64,000 nucleotides of DNA. Origin: JAKLIX01 sp964605655. GTDB taxonomy: Bacteria > Bacteroidota > Bacteroidia > Bacteroidales > CAIXZF01. The DNA lies in contig CAZSDK010000008.1 of the NCBI GenBank assembly GCA_964605655.1, forward strand, positions 62,001-126,000, read 5' to 3'. Every line of letters starts with the position of its first letter. Positions within the stretch are counted from its first letter, which is position 1. A program made the translations under genes and the position numbers. Of the stretch, positions 43,300-52,175 are shown in pieces. Under the pieces are notes generated by a model. It was not told the DNA's origin. It ran no database searches and saw only the letters and a list, made by a program, of their open reading frames with translations.

Positions 43300-45612
43300 T
43301 TGAGGAAGCAGCAATATATATTGCAATTATCGTTAAGCCTCCATCTGTTTTTTGGGATGCTTCTGCTTCCTTTAAATCATTTGAATGCTCAGGGGGATTT
43401 TTACAGCACCTCCCAGGTCCAGGATATTTATCTGAAAATTGATGTTCAGAACTGGGCTGGAGTACTCGACAGCCTGATGGCCGCTCATGATGATGTGACC
43501 AGGATCCCTTGTACAGTGACCCTTAATGGCCAGGTGTTTAAAGAAGCCGGGGTCAGATATAAAGGATTTAGCTCCTGGAATAAGGACTCTGTAAAAAATC
43601 CATTCAATATTAGCCTGGACTATCATTTCCAACATGCCAATTATCAGGGATATACATCGATAAAGCTGAGCAATGTCATCCATGATCCTTCCTTTCTTCG
43701 CGAGATCCTTTCTTACCAGATAGCCAGGAAATACATGCCGGCCTCCAGGGCCAATTTTGCAAGGCTCTACGTTAACGATACTCTTATTGGACTGTATACC
43801 AATGTAGAGTCGGTGGATGATCATTTCCTGGATGAACATTTTCAATCCTCCCATAACTGTTTTTTCAAGGGCAGCCCCGTCACGCTCATCTATCCTTTTG
43901 GTCAGAATTCAAACCTGGCCGACAGCCATGGAACGGATTCCCTGGATTATGTGCCCTTTTATAAAATGGAATCGGATTATGGCTGGTCTGAACTTTATCA
44001 ACTCATTGATATTCTGAACAATAACCCTGATTCCCTGGAGAATATCCTGAATACGGACCGCACCCTCTGGATGCATGCCTTCAATTTCACCTTGTCGAAT
44101 CTTGACAGTTATATCGGCTACTCACAGAACTATTACATGTACAGGGACGACCAGCGAAGGTTTAATCCAATCCTTTGGGACCTGAACATGTCCTGGGGCA
44201 GCTTCAGACATTCGGATGGCTCGTACAATTACAATGGTTTGACAATTAATGAGATAAAGACGCTGGATCCCCTTACCCACTTATCGTTCTGCATCACTCC
44301 CAGACCCCTGATCGTGCAATTACTGTCGAACGCTACTTATAAAAGAATGTTCCTTGCCCACATACGGACCATACTGAAAGAGAATTTCGTGAATGGTGAG
44401 TATTACAATCAGGCCATGAATTTGCATCAATTCATTGAACCTTATGTTCTTGAGGATGTCAACAAATTCTATAGTAATGAGGATTTTTATAACAATATTG
44501 ATACGACGGTAGGAGGTTCCTCAGGCATGATTCAGTACCCGGGACTCAGGGACCTTATGGAAACCCGGACCGACTACCTGATGGCCTATCGCGGGATTCA
44601 GGGAGAACCGGTGATTTCTGAAATAAGCCAGGTACAACCGGTTGCAGGTCAGAGTGATCCTGCATGGATCACTGCAAGGGTCCAGATGTCAGATACGGTG
44701 TTCCTGGCGTTTCGGTTTTCTTCTTCCGGTGTTTTTAAAACTCAAATGATGTGGGACGACGGCCTTCACCGTGACGGTCAGGCCGGTGATGGGGTTTATG
44801 GTTCCTGTATTGATGTTAAAGGCAATATCATCCAGTTTTACTTGTACGCTCAGAATGACAGTGCGGGTGTCTTTTCTCCGGAAAGAGCCGCCAACGAATA
44901 CTATACATGGCAGGTCGGGATATATAAGGGTGATGTCATCATCAATGAGATCAAGACCTCTGGTGGATCATCAACCCATTCACCTGAGGCATGGGTGGAA
45001 ATCCTGAATACAACCGCTGTGCCACTGAACCTGCGCGGAGTGAAAGTTGAATCAGGAGGCGATGGCGTCAACTCATGGGTGTTCCCTGATACCCTGTTGC
45101 CTTCAAAACGGTACATCGTTGTTAATACGGGCAGTGACAGCCTTGCAGGCCTGTTTTATGCCCCATTGTCATTAAGTACGACAGAAGGAGCCATAGGTCT
45201 TTTTACTTCTGATGCTCTCTTGTTGGATTCAGCCTCTTATGGGTTGCAACATCCAGATATGAGTTTTGGCAGGTATCCCAATGGATACGGTGGTTTTCAA
45301 TATCTTTTACCAACCCCGGCAAAAAATAACCTGTTGAATCGTGAATGGCCTGTCTTCGAAACGATCTATCCCAACCCGGCTTCGGATCATCTTTATCTCG
45401 AATATGAAGGGGAATCGCCGGAAGTCCTAGAGATATTGTCTTCTGACGGTAAACTCATCCGAAAGTCGGACTGCCAGGCTGACCGGATTACCGGAGGGAA
45501 CAGCCTGATAACGGTCGACATTAGCGGGATACGGTCAGGGTGCTATTTCATAAGATCTATAGGAAATTCCCGGACCAATATTCATAAATTTCTAATAGTA
45601 AATAATTTATAA
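43300..45612 (+). CDS. T9SS-secreted CotH-kinase-fold protein with lamin-tail domain
   Basis: 770 residues, TTG start (in-frame stop not far upstream, no ATG before the signal peptide). Signal peptide, then a CotH spore-coat kinase-like domain (~40-430: GVRYKGFSSW, LSNVIHDPSFLREILSYQIAR, NVESVDDHFL, LWDLNMSWGSF). CotH proteins are atypical protein kinases in Bacillus spores; secreted Bacteroidota relatives are of unknown use. Residues ~440-530 are an Ig-like stretch, ~545-640 a lamin-tail domain (INEIKTSGG), and the C-terminus is a T9SS sorting domain (ETIYPNPASDHLYL to GCYFIRS). Heads a plus-strand run of secreted proteins. Confidence 0.87.
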   Translation: MRKQQYILQLSLSLHLFFGMLLLPLNHLNAQGDFYSTSQVQDIYLKIDVQNWAGVLDSLMAAHDDVTRIPCTVTLNGQVFKEAGVRYKGFSSWNKDSVKNPFNISLDYHFQHANYQGYTSIKLSNVIHDPSFLREILSYQIARKYMPASRANFARLYVNDTLIGLYTNVESVDDHFLDEHFQSSHNCFFKGSPVTLIYPFGQNSNLADSHGTDSLDYVPFYKMESDYGWSELYQLIDILNNNPDSLENILNTDRTLWMHAFNFTLSNLDSYIGYSQNYYMYRDDQRRFNPILWDLNMSWGSFRHSDGSYNYNGLTINEIKTLDPLTHLSFCITPRPLIVQLLSNATYKRMFLAHIRTILKENFVNGEYYNQAMNLHQFIEPYVLEDVNKFYSNEDFYNNIDTTVGGSSGMIQYPGLRDLMETRTDYLMAYRGIQGEPVISEISQVQPVAGQSDPAWITARVQMSDTVFLAFRFSSSGVFKTQMMWDDGLHRDGQAGDGVYGSCIDVKGNIIQFYLYAQNDSAGVFSPERAANEYYTWQVGIYKGDVIINEIKTSGGSSTHSPEAWVEILNTTAVPLNLRGVKVESGGDGVNSWVFPDTLLPSKRYIVVNTGSDSLAGLFYAPLSLSTTEGAIGLFTSDALLLDSASYGLQHPDMSFGRYPNGYGGFQYLLPTPAKNNLLNREWPVFETIYPNPASDHLYLEYEGESPEVLEILSSDGKLIRKSDCQADRITGGNSLITVDISGIRSGCYFIRSIGNSRTNIHKFLIVNNL

Positions 45613-45633
45613 TCCAATCGGTAAATTAATCAA

Positions 45634-45641
45634 TACATTTG
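45634..45641 (+). promoter_or_regulatory. Possible -7 element very close to the start of the ASST-like gene
   Basis: TACATTTG matches TAnnTTTG only 4 bases before the ATG at 45646. If real, the message would be leaderless or nearly so; no -33 TTG is seen at the expected place. Confidence 0.25.
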
Positions 45642-45645
45642 CTGC

Positions 45646-47571
45646 ATGAAGAGACCACGCATTTCTAATTGGCTTATCCTAATCTGCCTTCTGGCGGGCG
45701 GTACACTGAGATCTCAATCCACCTGGGGTGATTACACTTTGTACGCCACACAAAACGGGACCAAGGCTTATCTGATCAACATGAGCGGCGCAACGTATCA
45801 TACCTGGACATTCGCCTCTTCGGCAAGGACAGCCTATTCTACGTATATGCTTCCCGGTGGTACCCTGGTCAGAACAGTATCATACTCTGGTAATGTCCTC
45901 TGGGGGGGTGGTATGACTGGCAGGGTACAGAAAGTGGACTGGAACGGAAATGTTCTCTGGGACTATACCCATTCAACTTCAACCTACTGCCTTCATCATG
46001 ATATTTGTCCTATGCCTAATGGGAATGTCCTCATGATTGCCTATGAAGTGAAAACATCTTCTCAGGCTCAGCAGGCCGGTTGTTCGTCTGCCATCACCAT
46101 CTGGTCGGAAAAGATCATTGAAGTACAGCCTACGGGAGCTACCACAGGCAACATCGTATGGGAATGGCATTTCTGGGATCACCTGTGCCAGAACGTGAAC
46201 CCATCATTGCCCAACTATGTGTCCTCTATCGTGCAACATCCTGAACTGTTAAATATTAACTATAATCCTCAAAAAGACTGGATTCATGCCAATGGTATCG
46301 ATTACAATGCTGAGCTTGACCAGATTGTGGTCAGTTCCCACATGTTGAATGAATTTTATGTCATCGACCATAGTACAACTACAGCCGAGGCTGCCGGGCA
46401 TACCGGTGGAAACTCCGGCAGGGGAGGCGACTTCCTGTACCGCTGGGGCAACCCACCTGCCTACCAGGCTTCCGGGACCAAGATTTTCAACGTAGTTCAT
46501 GATGCCCACTGGGTGCCCAATAATTGTCCGAAAGCCGGGTATTTCTCTGCTTTCAATAACAAAGGCGGTACCAATAATAAGACCTGCATCGACCTGGTGA
46601 ATCCGCCTTACAACGGATATAATTATTCCATCACCCCTGGCCAGGCCTATACTCCTGCTTCCTACAACTGGCGTCATACCTATTCAGGAACCGCAACCCA
46701 GGACCTTGGTAATGCCCAGCAGCTCCCCAATGGGAATACCCTCATCTGTATAGCCATGTCCGGCTATATCTATGAGATTGATTCAAACCAAACGGTAGTA
46801 TGGTCGAAGACCATTTCCGGTTCATCGGCCCACGCCTACAGGTACACAGCAGCTTATACTAATGGTCTCAGTGCCACGGCATCCTCCACCCCTCCCTCAG
46901 TCTGCCTTGGAGATACCATACAGCTGAATGTAGTGCCCACCGGCGGGACCTCTTATACCTATTCCTGGTCTTCCAATCAGGGCGGATTTTCTTCCTCCCT
47001 CCAGAATCCTGTTCTTGTACCCGCGATCAGTACCACCTATTATGTTACTGTCTATAATGGCACCGACAGTGTTATCACTACGGTCACCGTACCGGTTTAT
47101 CCTTTGCCGGCCGCTCCGGTCATCACCGCCAATGGCAATACCTTGTCGTCCTCAACGGGCTTTGCCTATCAGTGGTTCTTTAATGGGGTAGCTGTCAATG
47201 GTGCCACCGGGCAGTCACTGTCACCCACTCAGGACGGGGATTACCAGGTTCAGGTGACCAGCCAGAACGGGTGTTTGTCTGATTTGTCAGCCCCCTTTAA
47301 CTTTGTGTACTCAGGACTGGATGAATGGAACAAAGAACAACTTCTATCGGTCTATCCCAACCCGGCTAATGATTATTTGAACCTTGAAGGTCAGATGACC
47401 CGGCAACCACATTTTGAGGTAAGTCTTTACGATCTTGTTGGTAACCGGGTTATTCACCTTGCCAATGAGAAGGTGATCAACATAGGCAGCCTTCGGAATG
47501 GTATCTATTTCCTTACAGTAAAAACGGGGGAATCGGGACCGGTATCCAGAAGAATTTGCGTCACAAAATAA
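45646..47571 (+). CDS. Arylsulfotransferase (ASST)-like secreted protein with T9SS domain
   Basis: 641 residues with signal peptide (MKRPRISNWLILICLLAGG). Residues ~25-400 follow the ASST beta-propeller: YLINMSGATYHTWTF near the start, LHHDICPMPNGNVLMIAYE, DWIHANGIDYN, VVHDAHWVPN and QLPNGNTLICIA, carrying the regularly spaced His residues of the family's active site. ASST moves sulfate between phenolic compounds in the periplasm. A PKD/Ig-like domain follows (~410-550) and then a T9SS sorting domain (LSVYPNPANDYLNL to GIYFLTV). The combination suggests a surface-bound relative; whether it is active is not known. Confidence 0.83.
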   Translation: MKRPRISNWLILICLLAGGTLRSQSTWGDYTLYATQNGTKAYLINMSGATYHTWTFASSARTAYSTYMLPGGTLVRTVSYSGNVLWGGGMTGRVQKVDWNGNVLWDYTHSTSTYCLHHDICPMPNGNVLMIAYEVKTSSQAQQAGCSSAITIWSEKIIEVQPTGATTGNIVWEWHFWDHLCQNVNPSLPNYVSSIVQHPELLNINYNPQKDWIHANGIDYNAELDQIVVSSHMLNEFYVIDHSTTTAEAAGHTGGNSGRGGDFLYRWGNPPAYQASGTKIFNVVHDAHWVPNNCPKAGYFSAFNNKGGTNNKTCIDLVNPPYNGYNYSITPGQAYTPASYNWRHTYSGTATQDLGNAQQLPNGNTLICIAMSGYIYEIDSNQTVVWSKTISGSSAHAYRYTAAYTNGLSATASSTPPSVCLGDTIQLNVVPTGGTSYTYSWSSNQGGFSSSLQNPVLVPAISTTYYVTVYNGTDSVITTVTVPVYPLPAAPVITANGNTLSSSTGFAYQWFFNGVAVNGATGQSLSPTQDGDYQVQVTSQNGCLSDLSAPFNFVYSGLDEWNKEQLLSVYPNPANDYLNLEGQMTRQPHFEVSLYDLVGNRVIHLANEKVINIGSLRNGIYFLTVKTGESGPVSRRICVTK

Positions 47572-47583
47572 TCTGATGAAACT

Positions 47584-48798
47584 ATGAAAACTATCGCTCG
47601 TTGTCTTTTTACTTGCCTTTTCTTCATTGTGCTCAGTGCCCATGCACAGGTGAGTTTTGTGAATTATACCACCGCTAATGGACTGCCAGATAACTATGTG
47701 CTGGGGGTAGCCCTCGACCAGTCAGGAAATCGGTGGTTTGCCACCCAGGCTGGTGTCAGTATGTTTAACAATAGTACCTGGACCACTTATACCACAGCCC
47801 AGGGACTGGTTGATAACTATATCAATTGTATCGCCGTCGACAACAGCCAGCATGTCTGGGCTGGCACCGATGTGGGTTTGTGCCGGTACAACGGTAGCAC
47901 CTGGACGGTCTTTACCACTGCCGATGGTCTGGTTGATAATACCATCAATTATGTTGCCCCTGGAGCAGGTCAGGATGTATGGATCGGTACCACGGGCGGA
48001 CTTTCCAAATATGATGGGTCCGGGTTTACCAACTATACCAATTTCAATGGTCTTCCTTCCGACCTCATTATCTCTGTTGCCATGGATTCCACTGAGAATA
48101 TGTGGTTCGGAACCGTGTTGGGCGGACTTGTCAAGTTTGACGGCAACTCTTTTACCACCATTACCACAGACGACAGCCTGGCAGACAATACCGTGAATAC
48201 CATTCTCATTGACGGCCAGGGGAATAAGTGGGTGGGTACGATGAGCGGTCTAAGCCACTTTGGTGCCAATGATCAATGGATAGAGAACTTCAGGGTGCTG
48301 AACGGACTTTCCAGCAACTTTGTGAGAGACCTCGATTTTGATTCCCACCACTGGTTATGGATAGGATATTATGATGATTATAACTTTGAAGGTGGATTGA
48401 CCATGTACAACGGATCTCAGTTTACCTCGTGGAAAGTCGTTGATGGTTTGGTGGACAACCTGGTTAAACGGATTGCCATCGACGAGGCCAACCAGGTTTG
48501 GGTGGCAACCGGAGGTGGGGTCTCCAAACTCATACCCAATAACCTTGGCTTAGAAGATCATTCTGAAGCATCTGTCATCACCATGTTCCCCAATCCGGCC
48601 AATGATTTCCTTTACCTTGACCCGGATCAGGGGATAAAGGCTCCCCTGCAGATATACAACGCCCAAGGGTCCCTGTTGTACCAGAAGCAATCTGATGGAA
48701 CCCGGATCACGGTTGACCTTTCCACCTGGAGTGGAGGTGTATACCTGGTCCGCTACGGAAGCGTGATAAAAAAGCTGGTGATTACCGGCGGGTTATAG
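47584..48798 (+). CDS. T9SS-secreted two-component-regulator propeller protein
   Basis: 404 residues; signal peptide MKTIARCLFTCLFFIVLSAHAQ. Seven ~42-residue blades of the two-component-regulator propeller type (each with GL-x-DN...V-D...N-x-W-x-GT-x-x-G-L), residues ~25-320. The family's propeller is normally the sensor head of hybrid two-component systems, but here it is followed only by a T9SS sorting domain (ITMFPNPANDFLYLD to GGVYLVRY), so the protein is a secreted stand-alone propeller. Starts 12 bases after the ASST-like gene. Confidence 0.87.
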   Translation: MKTIARCLFTCLFFIVLSAHAQVSFVNYTTANGLPDNYVLGVALDQSGNRWFATQAGVSMFNNSTWTTYTTAQGLVDNYINCIAVDNSQHVWAGTDVGLCRYNGSTWTVFTTADGLVDNTINYVAPGAGQDVWIGTTGGLSKYDGSGFTNYTNFNGLPSDLIISVAMDSTENMWFGTVLGGLVKFDGNSFTTITTDDSLADNTVNTILIDGQGNKWVGTMSGLSHFGANDQWIENFRVLNGLSSNFVRDLDFDSHHWLWIGYYDDYNFEGGLTMYNGSQFTSWKVVDGLVDNLVKRIAIDEANQVWVATGGGVSKLIPNNLGLEDHSEASVITMFPNPANDFLYLDPDQGIKAPLQIYNAQGSLLYQKQSDGTRITVDLSTWSGGVYLVRYGSVIKKLVITGGL

Positions 48799-48858
48799 GA
48801 TTATGGTTCATAATCTTTTGAGAACAGATCTGTCAATTTGTATTTAGAGATTTGTAAG

Positions 48859-49260
48859 ATGCGTCAATTATTAAGGTCATTATTGGTCCTCCTAACGATG
48901 GTCACCATCCTGACTTCCTGCAAAAAGGAAGAAGGGGAAGGGGGCACCTCAAGCATTATAGGCAAAGTGTATGTGAAGGATTACAACGATACCTTCACTG
49001 TTCTCGAAGACGAGTATTACGGACAGGAAGTGGATGTCTACATCATTTATGGTGATGATGTGAGTTTTGGCGACCGCACGAGGACCAATTATGACGGTAC
49101 CTATGAATTTAAATATTTAAGAAAGGGGACTTACCACGTCTATGCCTATTCCAAAGATTCGACTTTGCAGTCAAATGCCCTCGTCCCGGTCATTCAAACT
49201 GTGGAGATCAGTAAAAACAGTCAGGAAGTGCAGGTATCTGATCTGGTCGTTTTTGATTGA
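48859..49260 (+). CDS. Small lipoprotein with carboxypeptidase-regulatory-like domain
   Basis: 133 residues from the ATG at 48859; the lipobox LTSC follows a hydrophobic signal (MRQLLRSLLVLLTMVTI), so the Cys is probably lipidated. The rest is a short beta-sandwich like carboxypeptidase-regulatory domains (SIIGKVYVKDYND, YDGTYEFKYLRKGTYHVYAYS). Function unknown. Fourth gene of the plus-strand secreted-protein run. Confidence 0.75.
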   Translation: MRQLLRSLLVLLTMVTILTSCKKEEGEGGTSSIIGKVYVKDYNDTFTVLEDEYYGQEVDVYIIYGDDVSFGDRTRTNYDGTYEFKYLRKGTYHVYAYSKDSTLQSNALVPVIQTVEISKNSQEVQVSDLVVFD

Positions 49261-49311
49261 GATGCGTTCCTTTATTTAATTCTGCTCCATTCACGATAAA
49301 ATGTCATTAAC

Positions 49312-49869
49312 ATGAGATACCTGCTGATCATCAGTTTGTTGCTCTTTGGGTTTTCATCCCAGGCTCAAAACAAAAAGGAAATCAGGAACAAGAAAATAAA
49401 AACGGTCACTGTTTGGACCACCGATGCGAACAGTGATCACAAGTATAAGGAATCTGAAGAAGCATATAATAAGGACGGGCAATTACTTCTGAAGGTGGAG
49501 TATGAGAAAGACGGCGGTATCAGGAAGAAAGAAACCGCAACCTTTGACGGGGCAGGAAACAAGACGGCTGAAACATTCTATTGTCCTAAAGAAGGTAGAA
49601 ATGAGAAGACTACCTGGAAATATAATGTTGTGAATGATAAGCTGGAGGAGACAGAATATAACGGGAGCGGCAAAGTGGTCAAAAGGACGACATTTTCATA
49701 CAATGCCAATGGTGATAAAGTTTCTGAGACTGTTTTTGATGGTTCAGGAGTCGTCCTGAAGAAGATGACCTATACCTACAACAACAAAAAGCTGAAGGAA
49801 ATAAAGCAGACTTTTGATGCCTCTGGTAAGCTGGAATCAACAAAGGCATACAGCTATGAGTACTATTAG
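49312..49869 (+). CDS. Secreted repeat protein of unknown function (YD-like repeats)
   Basis: 185 residues: signal peptide (MRYLLIISLLLFGFSSQAQ) then about seven ~22-residue degenerate repeats with the pattern E.-.-Y/F-x-x-x-G-x-x-x-x-x-x-x-Y-x-Y/F (e.g. FDGAGNKTAETFY, YNANGDKVSETVFDGSG, FDASGKLESTKAYSY), resembling single-turn YD/RHS-like beta repeats common in Bacteroidota. Very rich in Lys and Glu. No enzyme motif. Ends 10 bases before the convergent HydC gene. Confidence 0.68.
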   Translation: MRYLLIISLLLFGFSSQAQNKKEIRNKKIKTVTVWTTDANSDHKYKESEEAYNKDGQLLLKVEYEKDGGIRKKETATFDGAGNKTAETFYCPKEGRNEKTTWKYNVVNDKLEETEYNGSGKVVKRTTFSYNANGDKVSETVFDGSGVVLKKMTYTYNNKKLKEIKQTFDASGKLESTKAYSYEYY

Positions 49870-49879
49870 AAAGTCTGGA

Positions 49880-50362
49880 TTATTCGAATTCCTTTAGGAT
49901 ATCCTTCACCCCGTCGGGAGAAACCCTGCCATAAACTTTGTCACCAATGGTCACCACGGGTGCCAGTCCGCAGGCTCCCACACAGCGAAGACATGAAATA
50001 GAGAACTTTCCGTCGGCAGTAGTCTCTCCAACGTTAACAGCCAGGATTCTCTTAAACTCTTCCAGTACTTTTTCGGCTCCTCTTACATAACAGGCTGTTC
50101 CCATACAAATGGAAACAGGATGTAGCCCTTTGGGCTGCATGCTGAAAAAGGAATAAAAGGTTACCACTCCGAATACTTTTGCAACGGGAAGTTTCATCTC
50201 TTCAGCGACAATCTCCTGCACTTCAGCCGGGAGGTAGCCAAAGATGCTCTGAGCTTTGTGGAGGACGTTGATGAGTTCTTTTGGGTCGTTATGGAAAGAT
50301 TGGCAGACTTCTTTAAGCTGTTCAACCTGCCTGGGTTTCAATTGGACTTTGATGTGTGACAT
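49880..50362 (-). CDS. hydC: NADH-linked [FeFe] hydrogenase HydC/NuoE-like 2Fe-2S subunit
   Basis: 160 residues with the four 2Fe-2S ligands as CMGTAC (CX4C) and CVGAC (CX3C), and the FGVVTFYSFF NuoE signature. Third gene of the 49.9-54.1 kb operon; 12 bases after hydA. It would pass electrons between HydB and the iron-sulfur chain of HydA. Nothing unusual in the cluster site. Confidence 0.92.
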   Translation of the reverse strand: MSHIKVQLKPRQVEQLKEVCQSFHNDPKELINVLHKAQSIFGYLPAEVQEIVAEEMKLPVAKVFGVVTFYSFFSMQPKGLHPVSICMGTACYVRGAEKVLEEFKRILAVNVGETTADGKFSISCLRCVGACGLAPVVTIGDKVYGRVSPDGVKDILKEFE

Positions 50363-50374
50363 AAAGCAATGCTA

Positions 50375-52147
50375 TTATCCTTCTATTATCTGATTGATTT
50401 TTCTGTTAAAATAATGAGTATGAAGGAGATGATGTGATTTTTCGGATAGGGGTGCGGTCAGGAACTCTTCATAAAGAGTAATAATGTCCGGATTTTCATG
50501 TGATTTCCTGATGGGTTTCCGGGCATCTTCCAGGTACAGGGCTTTCTGACGTGCCTGCACGACAGAAAAATCGCCATGGTGATATGGCTGACCGCCTCCA
50601 CCGATGCATCCTCCCGGGCAAGCCATAATTTCTATGGCATGAAACTGGGATTTACCGCTCTTGATTTCATCCAACAGTACACGAGCATTTCCAAGTCCGT
50701 GAGCGATCCCGATACGTACAGGCAGGCCGTCGAAGTCGATGGTAGCTGACCGGACAAAGTCCAGTCCTCGTAGTTCTTCGAAGTCAAGTCGGGGTAATTT
50801 CTTACCGGTGTGTAGTTCGTAGGCAGTTCTTACAGCTGCTTCGATGACACCGCCTGTCGTACCAAAAATGACACTGGCGCCTGTTGATTCACCCATGGGT
50901 CGGTCGAAATCTTCCTCCTTCAGCGACTTGAAGTCGATGTTGGCCTGTGTGATGAGATGGGCAAGTTCACGAGTAGAGAGGGCAAGATCAACGTCCGGGT
51001 TTCCTTCGCAGGAAAATTCGGGGCGTGTGCATTCATATTTTTTTGCCAGGCAGGGCATGATGGAGACGACCACCATATCCTTCCGTTCAATGCCGAGCTT
51101 ATCGGCGAGGTAGGTTTTGGCCACAGCCCCGAACATTTGCTGAGGAGATTTGGCAGTAGAAGGTACATCAATCATCTCGGGGTAGTGGTGTTCAAAAAAG
51201 TTGACCCAGCCGGGGCAGCAGGAGGTCAGAATGGGTAGTTTCACGGTGGGATCACCCTTCAGATGGCGGGTCAGACGGTCTAACAGCTCGCTGCCTTCTT
51301 CCATGATAGTCAGGTCAGCGGCGAAGTCAGTATCGAAAACATAATCAAATCCAAGTTGTCTCAAAGCGGTCACCATCTGACCGGTGACCAGGGTCCCGGG
51401 CTCAAGCCCGAATGCTTCACCCAGGGCAGCTCTTACCGCCGGGGCAGTCTGAACGACCACTTTCTTGGAGGGATCAGCCAGTGCATTCAGCACAGCCCTG
51501 GTGTGGTCCTGCTCCGTCAGGGCCCCGGTTGGGCAAACCGTGACACACTGCCCGCAATAAGTGCAGGTAGAGTGGTCTAGATTCATCTCGAAAGCAGGTG
51601 CAACAACGGCTTCAAAACCTCTGTTGATGGCAGAAAGGACTCCGACAGTCTGGAATTCATTGCACATCATCTCGCAGCGGCGGCAGAGGATGCACTTGTC
51701 TATATCGCGGATGATGGCCGGAGAGGTGTCTTTACGGTAGGTGGACTTTTTCCCCTGGTAGTGGATTTCCCTGATCCCCAGCTTCTGGGCAAGAGATTGT
51801 AATTCACATTCGCCTGATTTTGTGCAAACCAGACAGTCGAAAGGATGGTCAGAAAGGATGAGTTCCAAAACAGTCCGACGAGCGTTGAGTACCCTGATAT
51901 TATGGGTATGAACGACCATCCCTTCGAGGCATTCCGTAACACAGGCCGGAGCCAGGTTTTTTCTTCCCTGCACTTCAACCACACATATCCTGCAACCTCC
52001 CGGTTTGTTTTCCAGATGTAAATCTTCCAGATGAAAATGGCATAAGGTGGGTATTTCGATGCCAACCTGTCTGGCGGCTTGAAGTATCGTAGTCTTACTG
52101 GGTACTTCTACCTTTTTTGTGTCTATTGTAAGTTGAATCGTTTCCAT
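50375..52147 (-). CDS. hydA: [FeFe] hydrogenase catalytic subunit HydA (canonical)
   Basis: About 590 residues; the ATG at 52147 was chosen (an ATG three codons earlier at 52156 is also possible). Full module series: 2Fe-2S, HC3 4Fe-4S (HPFDCLVC...C), two 4Fe-4S sites, and the H domain with all standard motifs: TSCCPGW, MPCLAKKYE and MACPGGCIGGGG. The proton relay is intact: EEGSE (both Glu), the relay Cys, and Ser in DVPSTAKSP. Catalyses H2 formation or uptake as part of a trimer with HydB and HydC. Compare the altered HydA-like protein at 17232-18956. Confidence 0.95.
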   Translation of the reverse strand: METIQLTIDTKKVEVPSKTTILQAARQVGIEIPTLCHFHLEDLHLENKPGGCRICVVEVQGRKNLAPACVTECLEGMVVHTHNIRVLNARRTVLELILSDHPFDCLVCTKSGECELQSLAQKLGIREIHYQGKKSTYRKDTSPAIIRDIDKCILCRRCEMMCNEFQTVGVLSAINRGFEAVVAPAFEMNLDHSTCTYCGQCVTVCPTGALTEQDHTRAVLNALADPSKKVVVQTAPAVRAALGEAFGLEPGTLVTGQMVTALRQLGFDYVFDTDFAADLTIMEEGSELLDRLTRHLKGDPTVKLPILTSCCPGWVNFFEHHYPEMIDVPSTAKSPQQMFGAVAKTYLADKLGIERKDMVVVSIMPCLAKKYECTRPEFSCEGNPDVDLALSTRELAHLITQANIDFKSLKEEDFDRPMGESTGASVIFGTTGGVIEAAVRTAYELHTGKKLPRLDFEELRGLDFVRSATIDFDGLPVRIGIAHGLGNARVLLDEIKSGKSQFHAIEIMACPGGCIGGGGQPYHHGDFSVVQARQKALYLEDARKPIRKSHENPDIITLYEEFLTAPLSEKSHHLLHTHYFNRKINQIIEG

Positions 52148-52175
52148 GTGTCTCATTCTTAACTTAAAGGCATGA

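Noticed and set aside
28806..49869. Polysaccharide-utilisation locus
   Set aside because: No SusC/SusD pair, glycoside hydrolase or hybrid sensor is encoded among the secreted proteins.
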